Assembly (NCBI RefSeq): GCF_000005505.3
Contig: NC_016132.3
Coordinates: forward strand, 52,280,914-52,344,913
Reading direction: 5' to 3'
DNA from: Brachypodium distachyon
Taxonomy: Eukaryota > Streptophyta > Magnoliopsida > Poales > Poaceae
Length of the DNA stretch: 64,000 nucleotides
Part shown: positions 46,850 through 57,682 of the stretch, in pieces
Layout: the number at the start of each line of letters is the position of its first letter
How positions within the stretch are numbered: position 1 is the first letter of the stretch
The notes under the pieces: generated by a model
Databases searched by the model: none
Seen by the model: only the letters and a program-made list of their open reading frames with translations
What the model was told of the DNA's origin: nothing
Made by a program: the position numbers and the translations under genes

Positions 46850-49048
46850 TTTGCCACACACTGTTTGTACACACAAACACACCCCGCGGCCCCGCACCAA
46901 AGCCACCGTTCCCTACAGTTCACCCCTGCCTGCATCCACTCCACACCAGCAACCCAGTCACAGCTCACATCCCCCGACACACCGCGCAGAGAAGCACGGG
47001 AGCAGTACAGCCCAGTCGCGGACGCGCAGTGGAGATCGCCAGGCTCCAGCGAGGGGAGAGGGAGGAAGGGGGGCCGGCGACCTGCGTGGGCTCGCTCCGG
47101 CCCGAGCTCTCCGCGCCGCCTCGGCGCAATGCCGGCCGCTTCCGGGGCAGATCGGGCTGGTCCCTGGCCGCGGCGCTCGATTGGTGCGCTCCTCGCGTGA
47201 CTCTGGTCGGAAGGTCGGATCTTGAGGCGGGCGTCCGGGGAGGGAGGCGCCTGGCCTTTTCTCGATTTTTGCAGCCTGCCAAAGGTTGGAGGTCTTCTCT
47301 CTTTGTGTGGTACCTTGCGTTTCTTCGTTTTGCTTTGTTGGATGCAACGAGGGGGAACCTTCGGGGGGATCGAAGCTTGGTGGGGAGACTGAGAGTTGGG
47401 CTTGGATTTGCCCCCCTGTTTGAGGAACAGAATCGATTGGGGCAATGTAGTTTGCAGCCGTCGTTTCGTTTGCGCTTCGGCATAATATCTCGCTACTTTG
47501 TTTCGAAGTAAAGAGTAAAACGTTTTTAGAAAACATGAGTTTTTTTAATGCAGGAAGAGTTAGGTTGTACGAGGAGTGTGCCAAGATCACCTGGTCCGGA
47601 CTACTCGATCTCTGAAGTGATTACCTTGTCCGGACTACTCGATCTCTGAAGTGATTAGTTCTAGTACTGTACAATTACATTCCTTTTTCTGGCAAAACTC
47701 TACTACTCCAATTTAATTTACAGAATTATGCACTTAAATTCACTTCACCCAGCTCAGTCTGTTGAACACTCGCATTGATTTATCCCAGCCGGCAAGCCCC
47801 CACCTTCCCTGCAAAAGACTATGAAGACTAAAGCTCCTTTCTCTCATTGCATCGGAGAGCTTTATCTCTATGTGCTGCCCTTTAGGTACCTACGCCGTTA
47901 CTTTTGGTAAGCATCTAAAAATTGAGAACGCAACGGTGACATGATTCAGGCATGTGTCATGTAAGGTTAGGTGATCTATAATGTGGTGCTATACGTTGGT
48001 ACAGTGGTACACTTAAGGAGATCGCCTTCACACAAGTGAATCTAGCAACTTTTGCTCTGGGAGCCTAGTTCAAACAAAGTCTTGGCATCATCTGCCCACT
48101 GTTTTCTTTATGCTTGTTCGCTAATCCTAAGCGCAGTGCTTACACACAGTAGCTGGGGGTAATTGGAAATGTGGTTTTTAAAAAGGAGACTGATAATCAA
48201 TTAATCACGGCTACTTTGTGATGTGAGGTGATGGGCTTTCTATTGTCATAATGCAAATGATCCCAACTGCCCCCGTTGAAAAAGATTTAAGACGAAATAG
48301 AGCAGTCAGCTTGATGGTGGGTCTTTTGGCCTAGTCTGAGACTAGATGAAGAGACAAAATGAGCCTATAAGAAATAGAGGGGAGCTTACTATGTAGCAGT
48401 TGGCAAATATGAGGTGCCCAGCATAGAATGCTTCACCAAGGAAGTATTTCTTTCCAGGTCCAATCTACTGGATTGTTCTATTATACATGGATGAGCTTTG
48501 CACCAGCTTTTGTGCTCATCATTAGATTCCAGTTGCACTTCAAAGTGCAAAATGAAGAGGTATTCCTGGTTATGCTTAATATTAGCTTAGATATTTATAT
48601 TGGTACAAATGGGAGAGTCCTTAAATGCTGTCCTGGAACAGCCGTGAACATTATCCTACATACATTATATATTGTTTATATGACCAAACACAGTGCATGT
48701 ATCTAATTTTGGTCTGTCAAACGGTCAAACCCCTCATAGCTTATAACAACTGTGATATAATATACACACACTATTTTTTAGCTGGCCTATGAATCTGTCG
48801 TTGGATGATCTAAAATGGGACCTTGATTGTGTGCAAAGTTTATGCTTCATGTTTCATATTCTGAATTCATTCCTTTTTACCTGTTTTTCAGACCTTCCTT
48901 TTACCTGTACTATCTACTATTGCCTCCATGCTTTGTTCGACACTTCCACTTACTTAATGTTTTTCCTCTTATGCTAGAAGAGTGAAGAGCCGATTTGTAA
49001 ACTTGGACTGTGAAGTTGAAACCTATTCGATTCCAGAAAACCTCAACC
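46850..49048 (+). promoter_or_regulatory. Leader of the LRR-III receptor gene with a long probable UTR intron
   Basis: A CpG-rich leader-like block at about 46870-47260 is followed by AT-rich DNA. An acceptor-like CTCTTATGCTAG ends at 48977, leaving a final leader exon (48978-49048) before the ATG. The intron would be roughly 1.7 kb. The open frames on both strands at 46830-47590 reflect GC-rich composition. Confidence 0.4.
47593..47656. repeat. 34-bp direct tandem duplication
   Basis: GGTCCGGACTACTCGATCTC plus TGAAGTGATTA is repeated once in tandem with a 34-bp period and one or two differences, inside the inferred UTR intron of the LRR-III receptor gene. Confidence 0.85.
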
Positions 49049-51851
49049 ATGCAGCATCTTATACTTGCAGCCTTGTCTGCTGCTGTTCTTTCTGCATGCC
49101 TCCTGCATGCGGAAAGTGCTGATCTGAACTCTGACAAGCAGGCTCTTCTTGCATTTGCTGCATCACTGCCCCATGGCAGGAAGCTCAACTGGAGCTCCAC
49201 AACACCTCTCTGCACTTCTTGGGTGGGAGTGACATGCACACCGGACAACAGTCGTGTACACACATTACGCCTACCTGCAGTAGGGCTCTTTGGCCCCATA
49301 CCCTCGGATACGCTTAGCAAGCTTGATGCCCTGGAGGTATTGAGCCTCAGGTCCAATCGCCTTACTGTTGACCTCCCTCCTGATGTGGGATCTATTCCTT
49401 CTCTTCATTCCCTCTTTCTTCAGCATAATAACCTGTCTGGAATTATACCAACTTCCCTTTCTTCCAGTTTAACATTTCTAGATTTGTCCTACAACACTTT
49501 CGATGGAGAAATCCCATTGAGAGTGCAAAATCTCACTGGACTTACTGCAATTCTTCTCCAGAACAACTCTCTTTCTGGGCCTATCCCTGACCTCCAACTG
49601 CCCAAATTGAGGCATTTGAATGTGAGCAACAACAACCTCAGTGGTCCAATACCACCTTCCCTGCAGAAATTCCCAGCCAGTTCCTTCTTGGGGAATGCTT
49701 TTCTATGTGGGTTTCCATTGGAATCATGTCCTGGAACCGCACCTTCTCCTTCCCCAACATCACCATCACCAATGCCTAGCAAGACCAAAAAGAGCTTCTG
49801 GAGAAGGATTAGAACTGGTGTTCTAATTGCTGTTGCTGCTGCAGCAGGGGTGTTGTTGCTCATTTTGATTATCGTACTCTTGGTGTGTATTTTCAAGAGA
49901 AAGAAACACACAGAACCTACCACAACTTCGTCGTCCAAAGGAAAAGCTATTGCAGGTGGAAGGGTAGAAAACCCTAAGGAAGACTATAGCAGTAGTGTTC
50001 AGGAAGCAGAGAGGAACAAACTGGTGTTCTTTGAGGGTTCTTCATATAATTTTGACCTGGAGGATTTGCTGAGAGCTTCAGCTGAAGTGCTTGGAAAAGG
50101 AAGTTATGGGACTACCTACAAGGCTGTTCTTGAGGATGGCACCGTAGTTGTGGTCAAGAGGTTAAAGGAGGTGGTGGTAGGGAAGAAAGACTTTGAACAG
50201 CAGATGGAGATAGTTGGCAGGATTGGCCAGCACCAAAATGTTGTTCCATTGCGTGCTTATTATTACTCCAAGGATGAAAAGTTACTGGTGTATGACTATG
50301 TCCCATCTGGTAGCCTTGCCGCTGTTTTGCATGGTATGTTCTCTTTTGTCTCTTATGAACTTCTAACCTATTCAACACATTCCTCGGTTCAAGCTAAGTA
50401 ATGGCTAAGTAAGACTCAAGTCACTTGACTAATGGGCACTGGTAGGCTATAGCACATTCAACCTTTAGCTAGATTCAGTCTGACAGTTATATAACGAACT
50501 AGAATGCTGCAAGTGAGGGTGGCACACTACTAATTACCATGCCAAATCCTTGTTTTATGTCATTTTCTCTGAAAGTTTAATTCATCTCATTTCTGTGGTT
50601 ACTCTTAGATGAATCCTTCGATTTCTATCAATGAAGGAGTAGCAATGAATCCTCTTTCTATATGAATTTATTTACCCTTTAACATTGCCAAGCTTCTTGT
50701 ACTTCTTAATGAAAATGACACGCCCCCAGCGTGTTCAAGAAAAAATCACTTTCATGCTCTTCAACAGTTCCATAATTGGGTTACGTGGCACAATTTGATG
50801 TGAACTTAAATCTTTGTTAGTTGACACAAATTCATTAATCTTTCTGACATTCTAGTGTTTAGACTTCTGCGCTGAAGTCAGAGAGGTACATAATTTCCAT
50901 TTATGTGTCCATGTTCGTGCCAAATAATTGCTCCTTTTCTTCGTTTGTTAACTTATGTTGAGCTGCTGCCTTTTCTTGTATAATCACGGATACACCAATA
51001 CTTTCTGGCTTAGATCAGATAGAGGGAAGCATGGGAACTTCCTTTTGTTCCTCGTAGCAATCCTTTCTTTTTCTTCTGAATCTTTGGTTGTAGAAATTAT
51101 TACTGTACACTGTAGCATTGAACTATTAAACAGCCTTCTTTGACCTGCACTAGCTTTAGCTTATTTTAGAGGCACTTGAGTGTCCATGGTGTCCGTTGAC
51201 TTATCAAATGACATGGTTATAAATATACTTTCAGGGAATAAAACTACGGGAAGAGCTCCATTGGACTGGGAGACCAGAGTAAAGATATCTCTTGGTGTGG
51301 CTCGTGGAATCGCTCATCTTCATGCTGAGGGAAGCGGGAAGTTCACCCATGGCAATCTCAAATCATCGAACATCCTTCTGTCGCAGAACCTCGACGGTTG
51401 TGCCTCTGAGTTTGGCCTGGCACAGCTCATGAGCAATGTACCTGCTCCTGCGCGGCTTATCGGATATCGTGCTCCAGAAGTCATGGAGACGAAGAAGCCA
51501 ACCCAGAAGTCTGATGTCTACAGCTTCGGTGTGCTACTCCTTGAAATGCTAACTGGGAAAGCCCCTCTCAGGTCTCCGGGACGCGATGATTCCGTCGGCG
51601 ACCTTCCGAGATGGGTGCAGTCCGTGGTCCGAGAAGAGTGGACGGCAGAGGTCTTCGACGTGGACTTGTTAAGGCATCCAAACATCGAAGACGAGATGGT
51701 CCAGCTGCTCCAGGTCGCGATGGCGTGTGTCGCCATCCCCCCTGAGCAGCGGCCTAAAATGGAGGAGGTGGTCGGGAGGATCACCGAGATCCGGAACTCC
51801 TACTCGGGGGCGATGACGCCGCCGGAGGAGACAACCCTGGCGCCGCCATAA
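49049..51851 (+). CDS. LRR-III receptor-like pseudokinase (At5g58300-like)
   Basis: Exons 49049-50333 and 51235-51851 join in frame (1902 nt, 633 aa). Order: signal peptide ([20 protein letters not shown]), LRR N-cap, about five LRRs to residue ~215, a Pro/Ser juxtamembrane stretch, membrane helix at about 255-281, and a kinase-like domain from ~340. The glycine loop [11 protein letters not shown] and the VVVK lysine are present. The catalytic HRD is HGN ([12 protein letters not shown]) and DFG is EFG (ASEFGLAQL), so phosphotransfer is very unlikely. This matches plant LRR-III inactive receptor kinases, which act as plasma-membrane signalling scaffolds or co-receptors. The single intron falls after the [14 protein letters not shown] segment, as is usual in this subfamily, and includes a LINE-like tail. 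Its last ~140 coding bases and 3' flank are copied 4320 bp downstream. Confidence 0.95.
50700..50746 (+). mobile_element. LINE-like 3' tail in the LRR-III receptor intron
   Basis: TTCTTAATGAAAATGACACG followed by a short CGTGTTC block and an A-rich end (AAGAAAAAA) is the tail style of grass LINEs. Upstream sequence is too short or decayed to show coding domains, so this is a 5'-truncated scrap. Confidence 0.45.
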
Positions 51852-52267
51852 GGGCACAAAGATATAACCCCTTGTATTCAGCAGATGTAGCTATAGCTAG
51901 GTCGCTTAGTTACATGCTTATAGATAATAGCCTCAGCAAAGTTGATAGCCGCTTGCTTTTACCTGTTGATCTCTGATGATTCTTTGTTCCAAGTAACTTT
52001 TGCTGTGCCATTTTGGCAGTAGCGAACTAGTGATCGGGATGATGGCCCTTGCCGTCGTTCTCTTTTCGGTTAAACCGGTAGGTCTTGTGATCTGGTCTTC
52101 ACAGCGTTCGTGCTCTTCTGTAATTCGGCATTGTTTTTCCCGAGTGTGATTGAGATTCATCCAACTTAACTTCCCTTCTGTTTGTCCACCCATCGCCAGG
52201 CATTTTACCTTGCCATTTTCTCCGTCCATCAAACGTGAATTCGTCGGTCGCGCCAAAGGAACCCGTT
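51852..52267 (+). other. 3' UTR and flank of the LRR-III receptor gene (source of the duplicate)
   Basis: Runs from the TAA stop to CCTTCGTTTTT. The entire stretch is present again at 56172-56598 at constant offset 4320, without indels. After 52267 the two copies diverge completely. Confidence 0.75.
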
Positions 52268-53078
52268 GCCTTCGTTTTTGCTATACACAACTACTCAAAT
52301 CATAATGATTTCGCAGTCATCCTTTGTGTTGCGTATCGATCTTGGAAGTAATCTATCATTACTGTGTTCCGTCGTTTACCAACTCTACCATATGCAGATA
52401 AAGAATTTTTTTCATATTCTCTCATCTTAAACATCTTTTACTCAAAATAATCAAATGACGCCTTAGCCTTTCTCTTCTTCACTCCTCTTCATTTATGAAC
52501 ATCCAAGTTCTTTTGATTAGTTCCTTACAAACAAGGACCTCTGATTAGTATACTCGCCTCGATGGTGATTGGGGTGGAGGACAGCGTCGCCAGCACCAGA
52601 AGCTGTTGGAGAGCAGCCGCGCCTTGTTCGACCCCATCCTCGCCGCCGCCTGAGGATGGTGATGCTTCTTCTTCTTCCGCTGCTGCCCCGCGGGGGAGAT
52701 CAGTCGTGCATGTGTGCGTGCCGAGGGGAGAGATGGTGGCCACGGAACACAGCATTCAGATCCTACCAGGGCCCAGGCTACCACAACCATGTCCTTCCTG
52801 GATCGGATACAAGTGAACCAGAGGCCTCTGATTTTGTTTCCAGAGTAGCGTCCCCCGAGACATCCAGCCCATGAGCGGCCCATGTGGGAGCAAAGACGCA
52901 TCGGACGGCCAGAAACAGGCCAGAATCACTCTGATGGCGTGAGAGGTCCTCTAGGGCGCCCACTTTTACTGCCCAGCCCCAAGCAAATTAGCCATCGACC
53001 TCGCGGCCTCCTCACTGCACCAACGCAACGCCGTCGGCCTCCACGTCACGCCTCCTGGCCATCCGGCCTAGTTTTTTT
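52268..53078. other. Intergenic, nothing recognised
   Basis: No gene or bounded repeat found. GC-rich open frames at 52545-52900 occur on both strands without domain content. Confidence 0.45.
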
Positions 53079-53083
53079 GGACG

Positions 53084-53250
53084 CGCTTCATCCAAATGTG
53101 TAAAAGATCATAGTCGCATTTAAAAGCCGAGTATTCTACCATTGAGTTAGCAACTCAGATAAAAAAGAATCTTAGATACGATCGAAATCCAAAAATCAAT
53201 GGAATTACACCGCGTGCTTTTGCCAAACCATTGAACTAGCAAGACATAAA
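53084..53250 (-). other. Plastid DNA insertion (NUPT) with trnK-UUU 5' exon
   Basis: Read on the minus strand, 53156 to 53120 gives GAGTTGCTAACTCAATGGTA then GAATACTCGGCTTTTAA, the 37-nt 5' exon of plastid trnK(UUU) with a few substitutions. It is followed by the start of the trnK group II intron (ATGCGACTATGATCTTTTAC, ACATTTGGATGAAGC). Sequence on the other side (53157-53250) fits the plastid region upstream of trnK. The 3' exon is absent and the acceptor stem is mutated (GGG to GAG), so it is not a functional tRNA gene. Outer limits are approximate. Confidence 0.8.
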
Positions 53251-53314
53251 AAGAAAGATTTTATCGACCATGAAAAAGACTCAAATGCTAAAACGAACAG
53301 ACGAGAAAAAAGCA

Positions 53315-53775
53315 CAGTCCATAGCACGGCACGGCACGGGCCAAATCGTGCCAGGCTTTCTTAGGATTTCGGCCCATGGGCCGGCACAGGCACGGCACGG
53401 GAATAGGCGGGACCAGCACAGCACGGAACGAGCCCGGCACGGGTACGTCCTGCACGAAATAATTGGCACAGCACGGCACGAAACCCTCGAAACGTTCAGC
53501 ACGAGGCACGAATTTTTCTGATTTTTCCATTTTTTTTCCTTCAAAATTGGAACAGGCAAAAAAAGCACGGATGGGACAAAACAGCCCGAACGGGCCAAAA
53601 CAGCACGCCTTGGGCCTTCGTGCTTTCCTGCCGACGGGCCAGACAGGAAACCAGTGCGTGTCAGGCTTTTTTCGCAGATCAGGCCCGTGGGCCTAACCGG
53701 CACGGCACGAATTCATTTCGTGCCCACCCGTGCCGTGCTGGGCCGTCGGCTTCTCGTGCCCGGGCCATGCCGGGT
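53315..53775. repeat. GGCACG/CGTGCC-rich repeat, probably the end of a hAT-like element
   Basis: The left part is dense in GCACGGCACG and the right part in CGTGCCGTGC, with palindromic sites such as CCCATGGGCC. Clusters of this motif in opposite orientation are familiar from subterminal regions of grass hAT elements, but no terminal inverted repeat or target duplication was found. Superfamily is a guess. The DNA immediately after (53775-54040) is C-rich and leader-like. Confidence 0.4.
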
Positions 53776-54089
53776 CGGCCCGATGGCCAGGATTCGGCCT
53801 CCGGCCTCCCCATCCCGACCCCCAACGCCGCTGCCTGCCCATCCCGCCCAGCGCCTCCCCATCCCGACCCCGAGCGCCACAGCCTCCCCATCCCGACCCC
53901 AGCGCCGCCGACATCCCCACCCTCGGCCACAACCGCGGGCTTCCCCATCCGCCGCCCCACCAATCAACGCCGCCGGAGGCCACTACACAGCAGGGAAGGG
54001 AGGGAAGGGGGAGGAAGACGAACCTTGGCGCGAGTCCTAAATTTGAGGATAGGGGGTCATCTAGGGAGGCTGTTGGACTTGCTCTGAGG

Positions 54090-55880
54090 ATGGCATCGTC
54101 TTCCCTTCCCCCGGTGCAGAACCTTGGCGGAAGCACATATATCCTATGTGTACCAAAACAAGGGGATCTACCTTTTGCTTACATGTGTAAGCTAAGCTAT
54201 CATTTGATTGCTTTCATATGTTTCTTAGTTTCTATTTTTAAGTTACTGACTTCTGTTTTGTAGGTAACGCACTGATCCTTATCAACGTATTGAAGCTTGA
54301 AAATGAGGAGGTGCAACAAGGAACTGTTTCAAAGGATTTACTGCTTGAAAAATGTGTGGAAATTTTTGCAAACAATCCGCATCCCAGTGTTATGGTAACG
54401 CGCGAAGCTATCCCGACGTACCTGATGAAATGTTTCAAGACAGATAGAGTATTGGAACCAACTATTGATGGGTTAGATATCTAAATTTATAATAGTTTTT
54501 TATTAGTAGGTGTAAATGCCTTGTTCTGCAATGCATGTTCTCAACTATTGCAAAATGTGATTACAGATTGCCACTTTAAATATCATGTTTTTGCCAAGAA
54601 ATCTACTCCCTCCGTTCCATAAGTCTTGTAGAAATATTACATGTATCTAGACGCTTTTTAGGAATAGATACATCCATTTTTAGGCAAATTTGAGAAAAGA
54701 ATTATGAAACGGATGGAGTATTTTTTATGCATTGGCGATTTGGGCCATGAAATTTATTTTTTATGCATTGGTGATTTGGCACACTCAATACAATGTTAGG
54801 GAAGTATGCATGCAATATACAAAGCCCAGGAGCCTATATATGCAACTTGCAAGCTCAGGGGCCTATACGATGCATTTGAGCTTGTTTAAGAGCATACATG
54901 TTTTGAACATTAGATAGCCTAACGTCCAGTTTCAACTATTATGCAGGGTTGATACTTTCAAGGATGGGATGTTAAATAAACATATCAGATTGTCACAAGG
55001 TCTTACTGTATAAATTTATCATGGGCATGTGTTGGATCCTGAGGTCGTTTGCTTAATGTCATTTACCCTTCACTTTTGCTCTCCTTTTTTTATCAGTATA
55101 TCTAACGTTTTGTCTATATTATTTTGTGTTAGAATGTTAAACTGAAGAGAGCGATTAAGAACAAAGGCTGTTTTGATCTCCTTCAAACCCTAAAGAAAAA
55201 GAAAAAGTCCCGAGGGAAGGATCTTGACGAGAACGGTGAGCATAGCTAGTCTTCTGTTATTAATTTATTATGCATATTTTTTCAATATCTTTAGTCATAG
55301 TATTCTGCTGGTGTTTGCAGGGACACTAATTGATCAGTTCCTTAGTCATCATAGCCCTTATAGGTATGCATGCTTAGATAGGGGTAAAGGACCAGGCAAT
55401 GTGAGACTCTTTCATTAACAATTGTTCTTTTATCGGCAGTGTTTCATGTTTGATCAAGAGAATAAGCGAAGTTCTGGAAGAGAGATCAAAGCATGCTTCT
55501 GTATTCTATTGGGGAAGAAAATTTAGCACCATCACAGTTGTAAGATAAATTATCAATTCCTTACATCTGTTTGCTTTATTTAGCTTGTAGTCTCATTGTT
55601 TCATAGTCGTTTTTCATTCTTCGTATGCAGCATAGTGGAACGTTATATGTGCTTGATGCAGCTGCAAGCTGCTTACTCAAGCAGGTCGTTTGGCAAAGGT
55701 TGACCGTGGTAAGTCATAGCCTATTTCACAACTCGTAATTGCATTCCTTATTGTCTTTTGATTTGTTCCTTTTTCTTTCCATGATCGACTTGGAGGACCC
55801 ATCCAAGGATATTTTCTTTGATAGCCATTTCAGAGAAATGGAACAAAACAAAGTGGAAATTCTAAAGGTATGTATTGTGC
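54090..55880 (+). pseudogene. Frameshifted remnant of an unrecognised multi-exon gene
   Basis: Several exon-like segments with GT-AG borders follow one another. They are 54090-54186 (begins MASSSLPPVQNLGG), 54264-54473 (LILINVLKLENEEVQQ, ending near EPTIDG), about 54947-55000 (VDTFKDGMLNKHIRLSQ), about 55134-55233 (KLKRAIKNKGCFDLLQTLKK, KSRGKDLDEN), about 55440-55540 (SEVLEERSKHASVFYWGRKF) and about 55632-55709 (HSGTLYVLDAAASCLLKQVV). The first three join in frame, but the third-to-fourth junction does not: phase 1 meets a segment open only in phase 0, giving an early stop. I recognise no family. A Stowaway lies in the second intron. It could be a decayed gene or a fragment carried by a transposon. 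Confidence 0.5.
54606..54718. mobile_element. Stowaway MITE
   Basis: Begins CTCCCTCCGTTCCATAAG and ends ATGAAACGGATGGAG, with TA at 54604-54605 and 54719-54720. 113 bp. The interior ACATGTATCTAGACGC matches the family of the elements at 30003 and 36208 in opposite orientation. Confidence 0.85.
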
Positions 55881-56029
55881 ATTGAGGGTGTAATTACAGT
55901 TGGGTGGATTTCTGATTAGTTATGTACAATTTTACTTGTTTTTTTTTGTATGTATCAGTTGGGTGGATTTCTAATTACAGGCTCAACCAAAGGTATCTTA
56001 CATTTCTGTTGTTATTTTTCAGCTGCACT

Positions 56030-56599
56030 TGCGTGATGGTCCGGCGTGCGTCGCCATCCCCCTGAGCAGCGGCCTAAAATGGAGGAGGTGGTCGGGAGGA
56101 TCACCGAGATCCGGAACTCCTACTCGGGGGCGATGACGCCGCCGGAGGAGACAGCCCCGGCGCCTCCATGAGGGCACAAAGATAGCGCCCCTTGTGTTCA
56201 GCAGATGTAGCTATAGCTAGGTCGCTTAGTTACTTGCTTATAGATAATAGCCTCAGCAAAGTTGATAGCCGCTTGCTTTTACCTGTTGATCTCTGATGAT
56301 TCTTTGTTCCAAGTAACTTTTGCTGTGCCATTTTGGCAGTAGCGAACTAGTGATCGGGATGATGTCCCTTGCCGTCGTTCTCTTTCCGGTTAAACCGGTA
56401 GGTCTTGTGATCTGGTCTTCACAGCGTTCGTGCTCTTCTGTAATTCGGCATTGTTTTTCCCGAGTGTGATTGAGATTCATCCAACTTAACTTCCCTTCTG
56501 TTTGTCCACCCATCGCCAGGCATTTTACCTTGCCATTTTCTGCGTCCATCAAACGTGAATTCGTCGGTCGCGCCAAAGGAACCTGTTGCCTTCGTTTTG
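56030..56599 (+). pseudogene. Duplicate of the 3' end of the LRR-III receptor gene
   Basis: From about 56030 to 56598 the sequence copies 51710-52267 (last coding part of exon 2, stop and 3' flank). By eye there are about 13 substitutions in 540 bp (near 97.5% identity) and no indels after 56060. A run of six C in the original is five C here, which shifts the reading frame. The stop is TGA instead of TAA. No kinase core is included, so it cannot be a functional receptor. It lies just downstream of the frameshifted gene remnant in the same orientation. Confidence 0.9.
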
Positions 56600-57209
56600 G
56601 GATCCGGATCCTCTAACGTGAAGAAGAGAAGTCAGAAGGTGACTTTTCTTCAGCAAACGGACGTTTTCATTCCAAAATAAAATAAAAACGAAATCAGCAA
56701 CTAACACGGGCACGCCGGCACCGCGAGTTGATCCGCCGCCTGCACCTGCATGCCGCCCGCCATCCGGAGAGAAGAAAATGGAATCGGTGGATGTTCGGCC
56801 AAAACGACGACGGCTCGTTAGCGTCCTCCGCGTGTGGCGGCGGCACTGTACTTCGACGGCGAGGACGTGCTGCCGGCGACGCATGCAGAGCACCCGAAGC
56901 CGGAGGAGGCGGCACCAGCACCAGCGCCGCCGAACCCCGCGTTGCCGGTACTCGGCCTGACGCCCAACGCTAGTCGTCGCCACTGCAATTTGTGTCGACG
57001 CCGTCGCGATTCACGCCACCACCGACGCCGCGATGTCCCCTGCAGCCTCCCGGACCTGGCAGCGGTGCGAGCAGACCACGCGAGCAGGCGGCGGGCGTGC
57101 GACGAAAAGAACAAGGGAACACGGCGGCGTTCGTTTATAATGGAAACGTATGTTTGCTGAAGGGAAGTCACCTCTGACTTCTCTTCTTCACGTTAGAGGA
57201 TCCGGGTCC
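56600..57209. mobile_element. Mutator-like element (MULE / Pack-MULE candidate), 610 bp
   Basis: TTCGTTTTG occurs at 56591-56599 and again at 57210-57218, a perfect 9-bp target duplication. The ends are long inverted repeats of about 70 bp. The left starts GGATCCGGATCCTCTAACGT and continues through AAGAAGAGAAGTCAG and CTTCAGCAAACGGACGTT; the right end, reverse-complemented, starts GGACCCGGATCCTCTAACGT and continues likewise. The interior (about 56700-57120) is strongly GC-rich, unlike the flanks, with open frames on both strands and no transposase. Long inverted ends, a 9-bp duplication and a GC-rich, gene-like cargo are the hallmarks of Pack-MULEs. The cargo's source gene is not recognised. 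Confidence 0.9.
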
Positions 57210-57682
57210 TTCGTTTTGGGCAGCAACGGCGTAAGATCAGGATCACGCGGCGGCCTCGTCAAGTCAGGCTGGCTGCTCGACGACCGTGCAAAAGCGTCTG
57301 GAACACGACAGGCAGGCAGCGCGCATCTCGTCACGGTCGCTACGGGCGTGCTTGGTCCTGCCTGTGCCTGGGTCTCTGTCAGCACTCTCTCGTGCGACTC
57401 TCTCCCCCACCAGATCTCGCCCAGCCTCATCGCCCCCCACGTCGCCGCCGGCGGTCGGTCCGCCGCGCCTCGTCGCCTGTGGAGGTACTGGTCCCCTGCC
57501 TCTCCACTCTCCTCCTCCTCCTCCGCCCTCTCCTCACGGCAGCGAGCTGTTTCTCCCGGGTCGCACTCCGTCTCCGATCCCATCGCCTTTCCCCTTCACC
57601 ATTTGCCGCTCTAGAATAGAAATCCATCCTTGGATCCCGTCAGATCGGCGCGATTATGTCCGGGCCTGATCCCGATCTGGAT

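Noticed and set aside
46378..47445. A 355-codon minus-strand frame before the LRR-III receptor
   Set aside because: No domain; crosses from AT-rich to CpG-rich leader DNA and is not conserved with anything I recognise. Best explained by GC-rich openness of the leader.
53120..53156. A lysine tRNA gene
   Set aside because: Only the 5' exon of plastid trnK is present, with a mutated acceptor stem and no 3' exon. It is part of a plastid insertion.
56700..57171. Cys/Arg-rich frames inside the MULE as a real gene
   Set aside because: Open on both strands, bounded by transposon ends, with no domain, intron or stop context. Treated as captured cargo.
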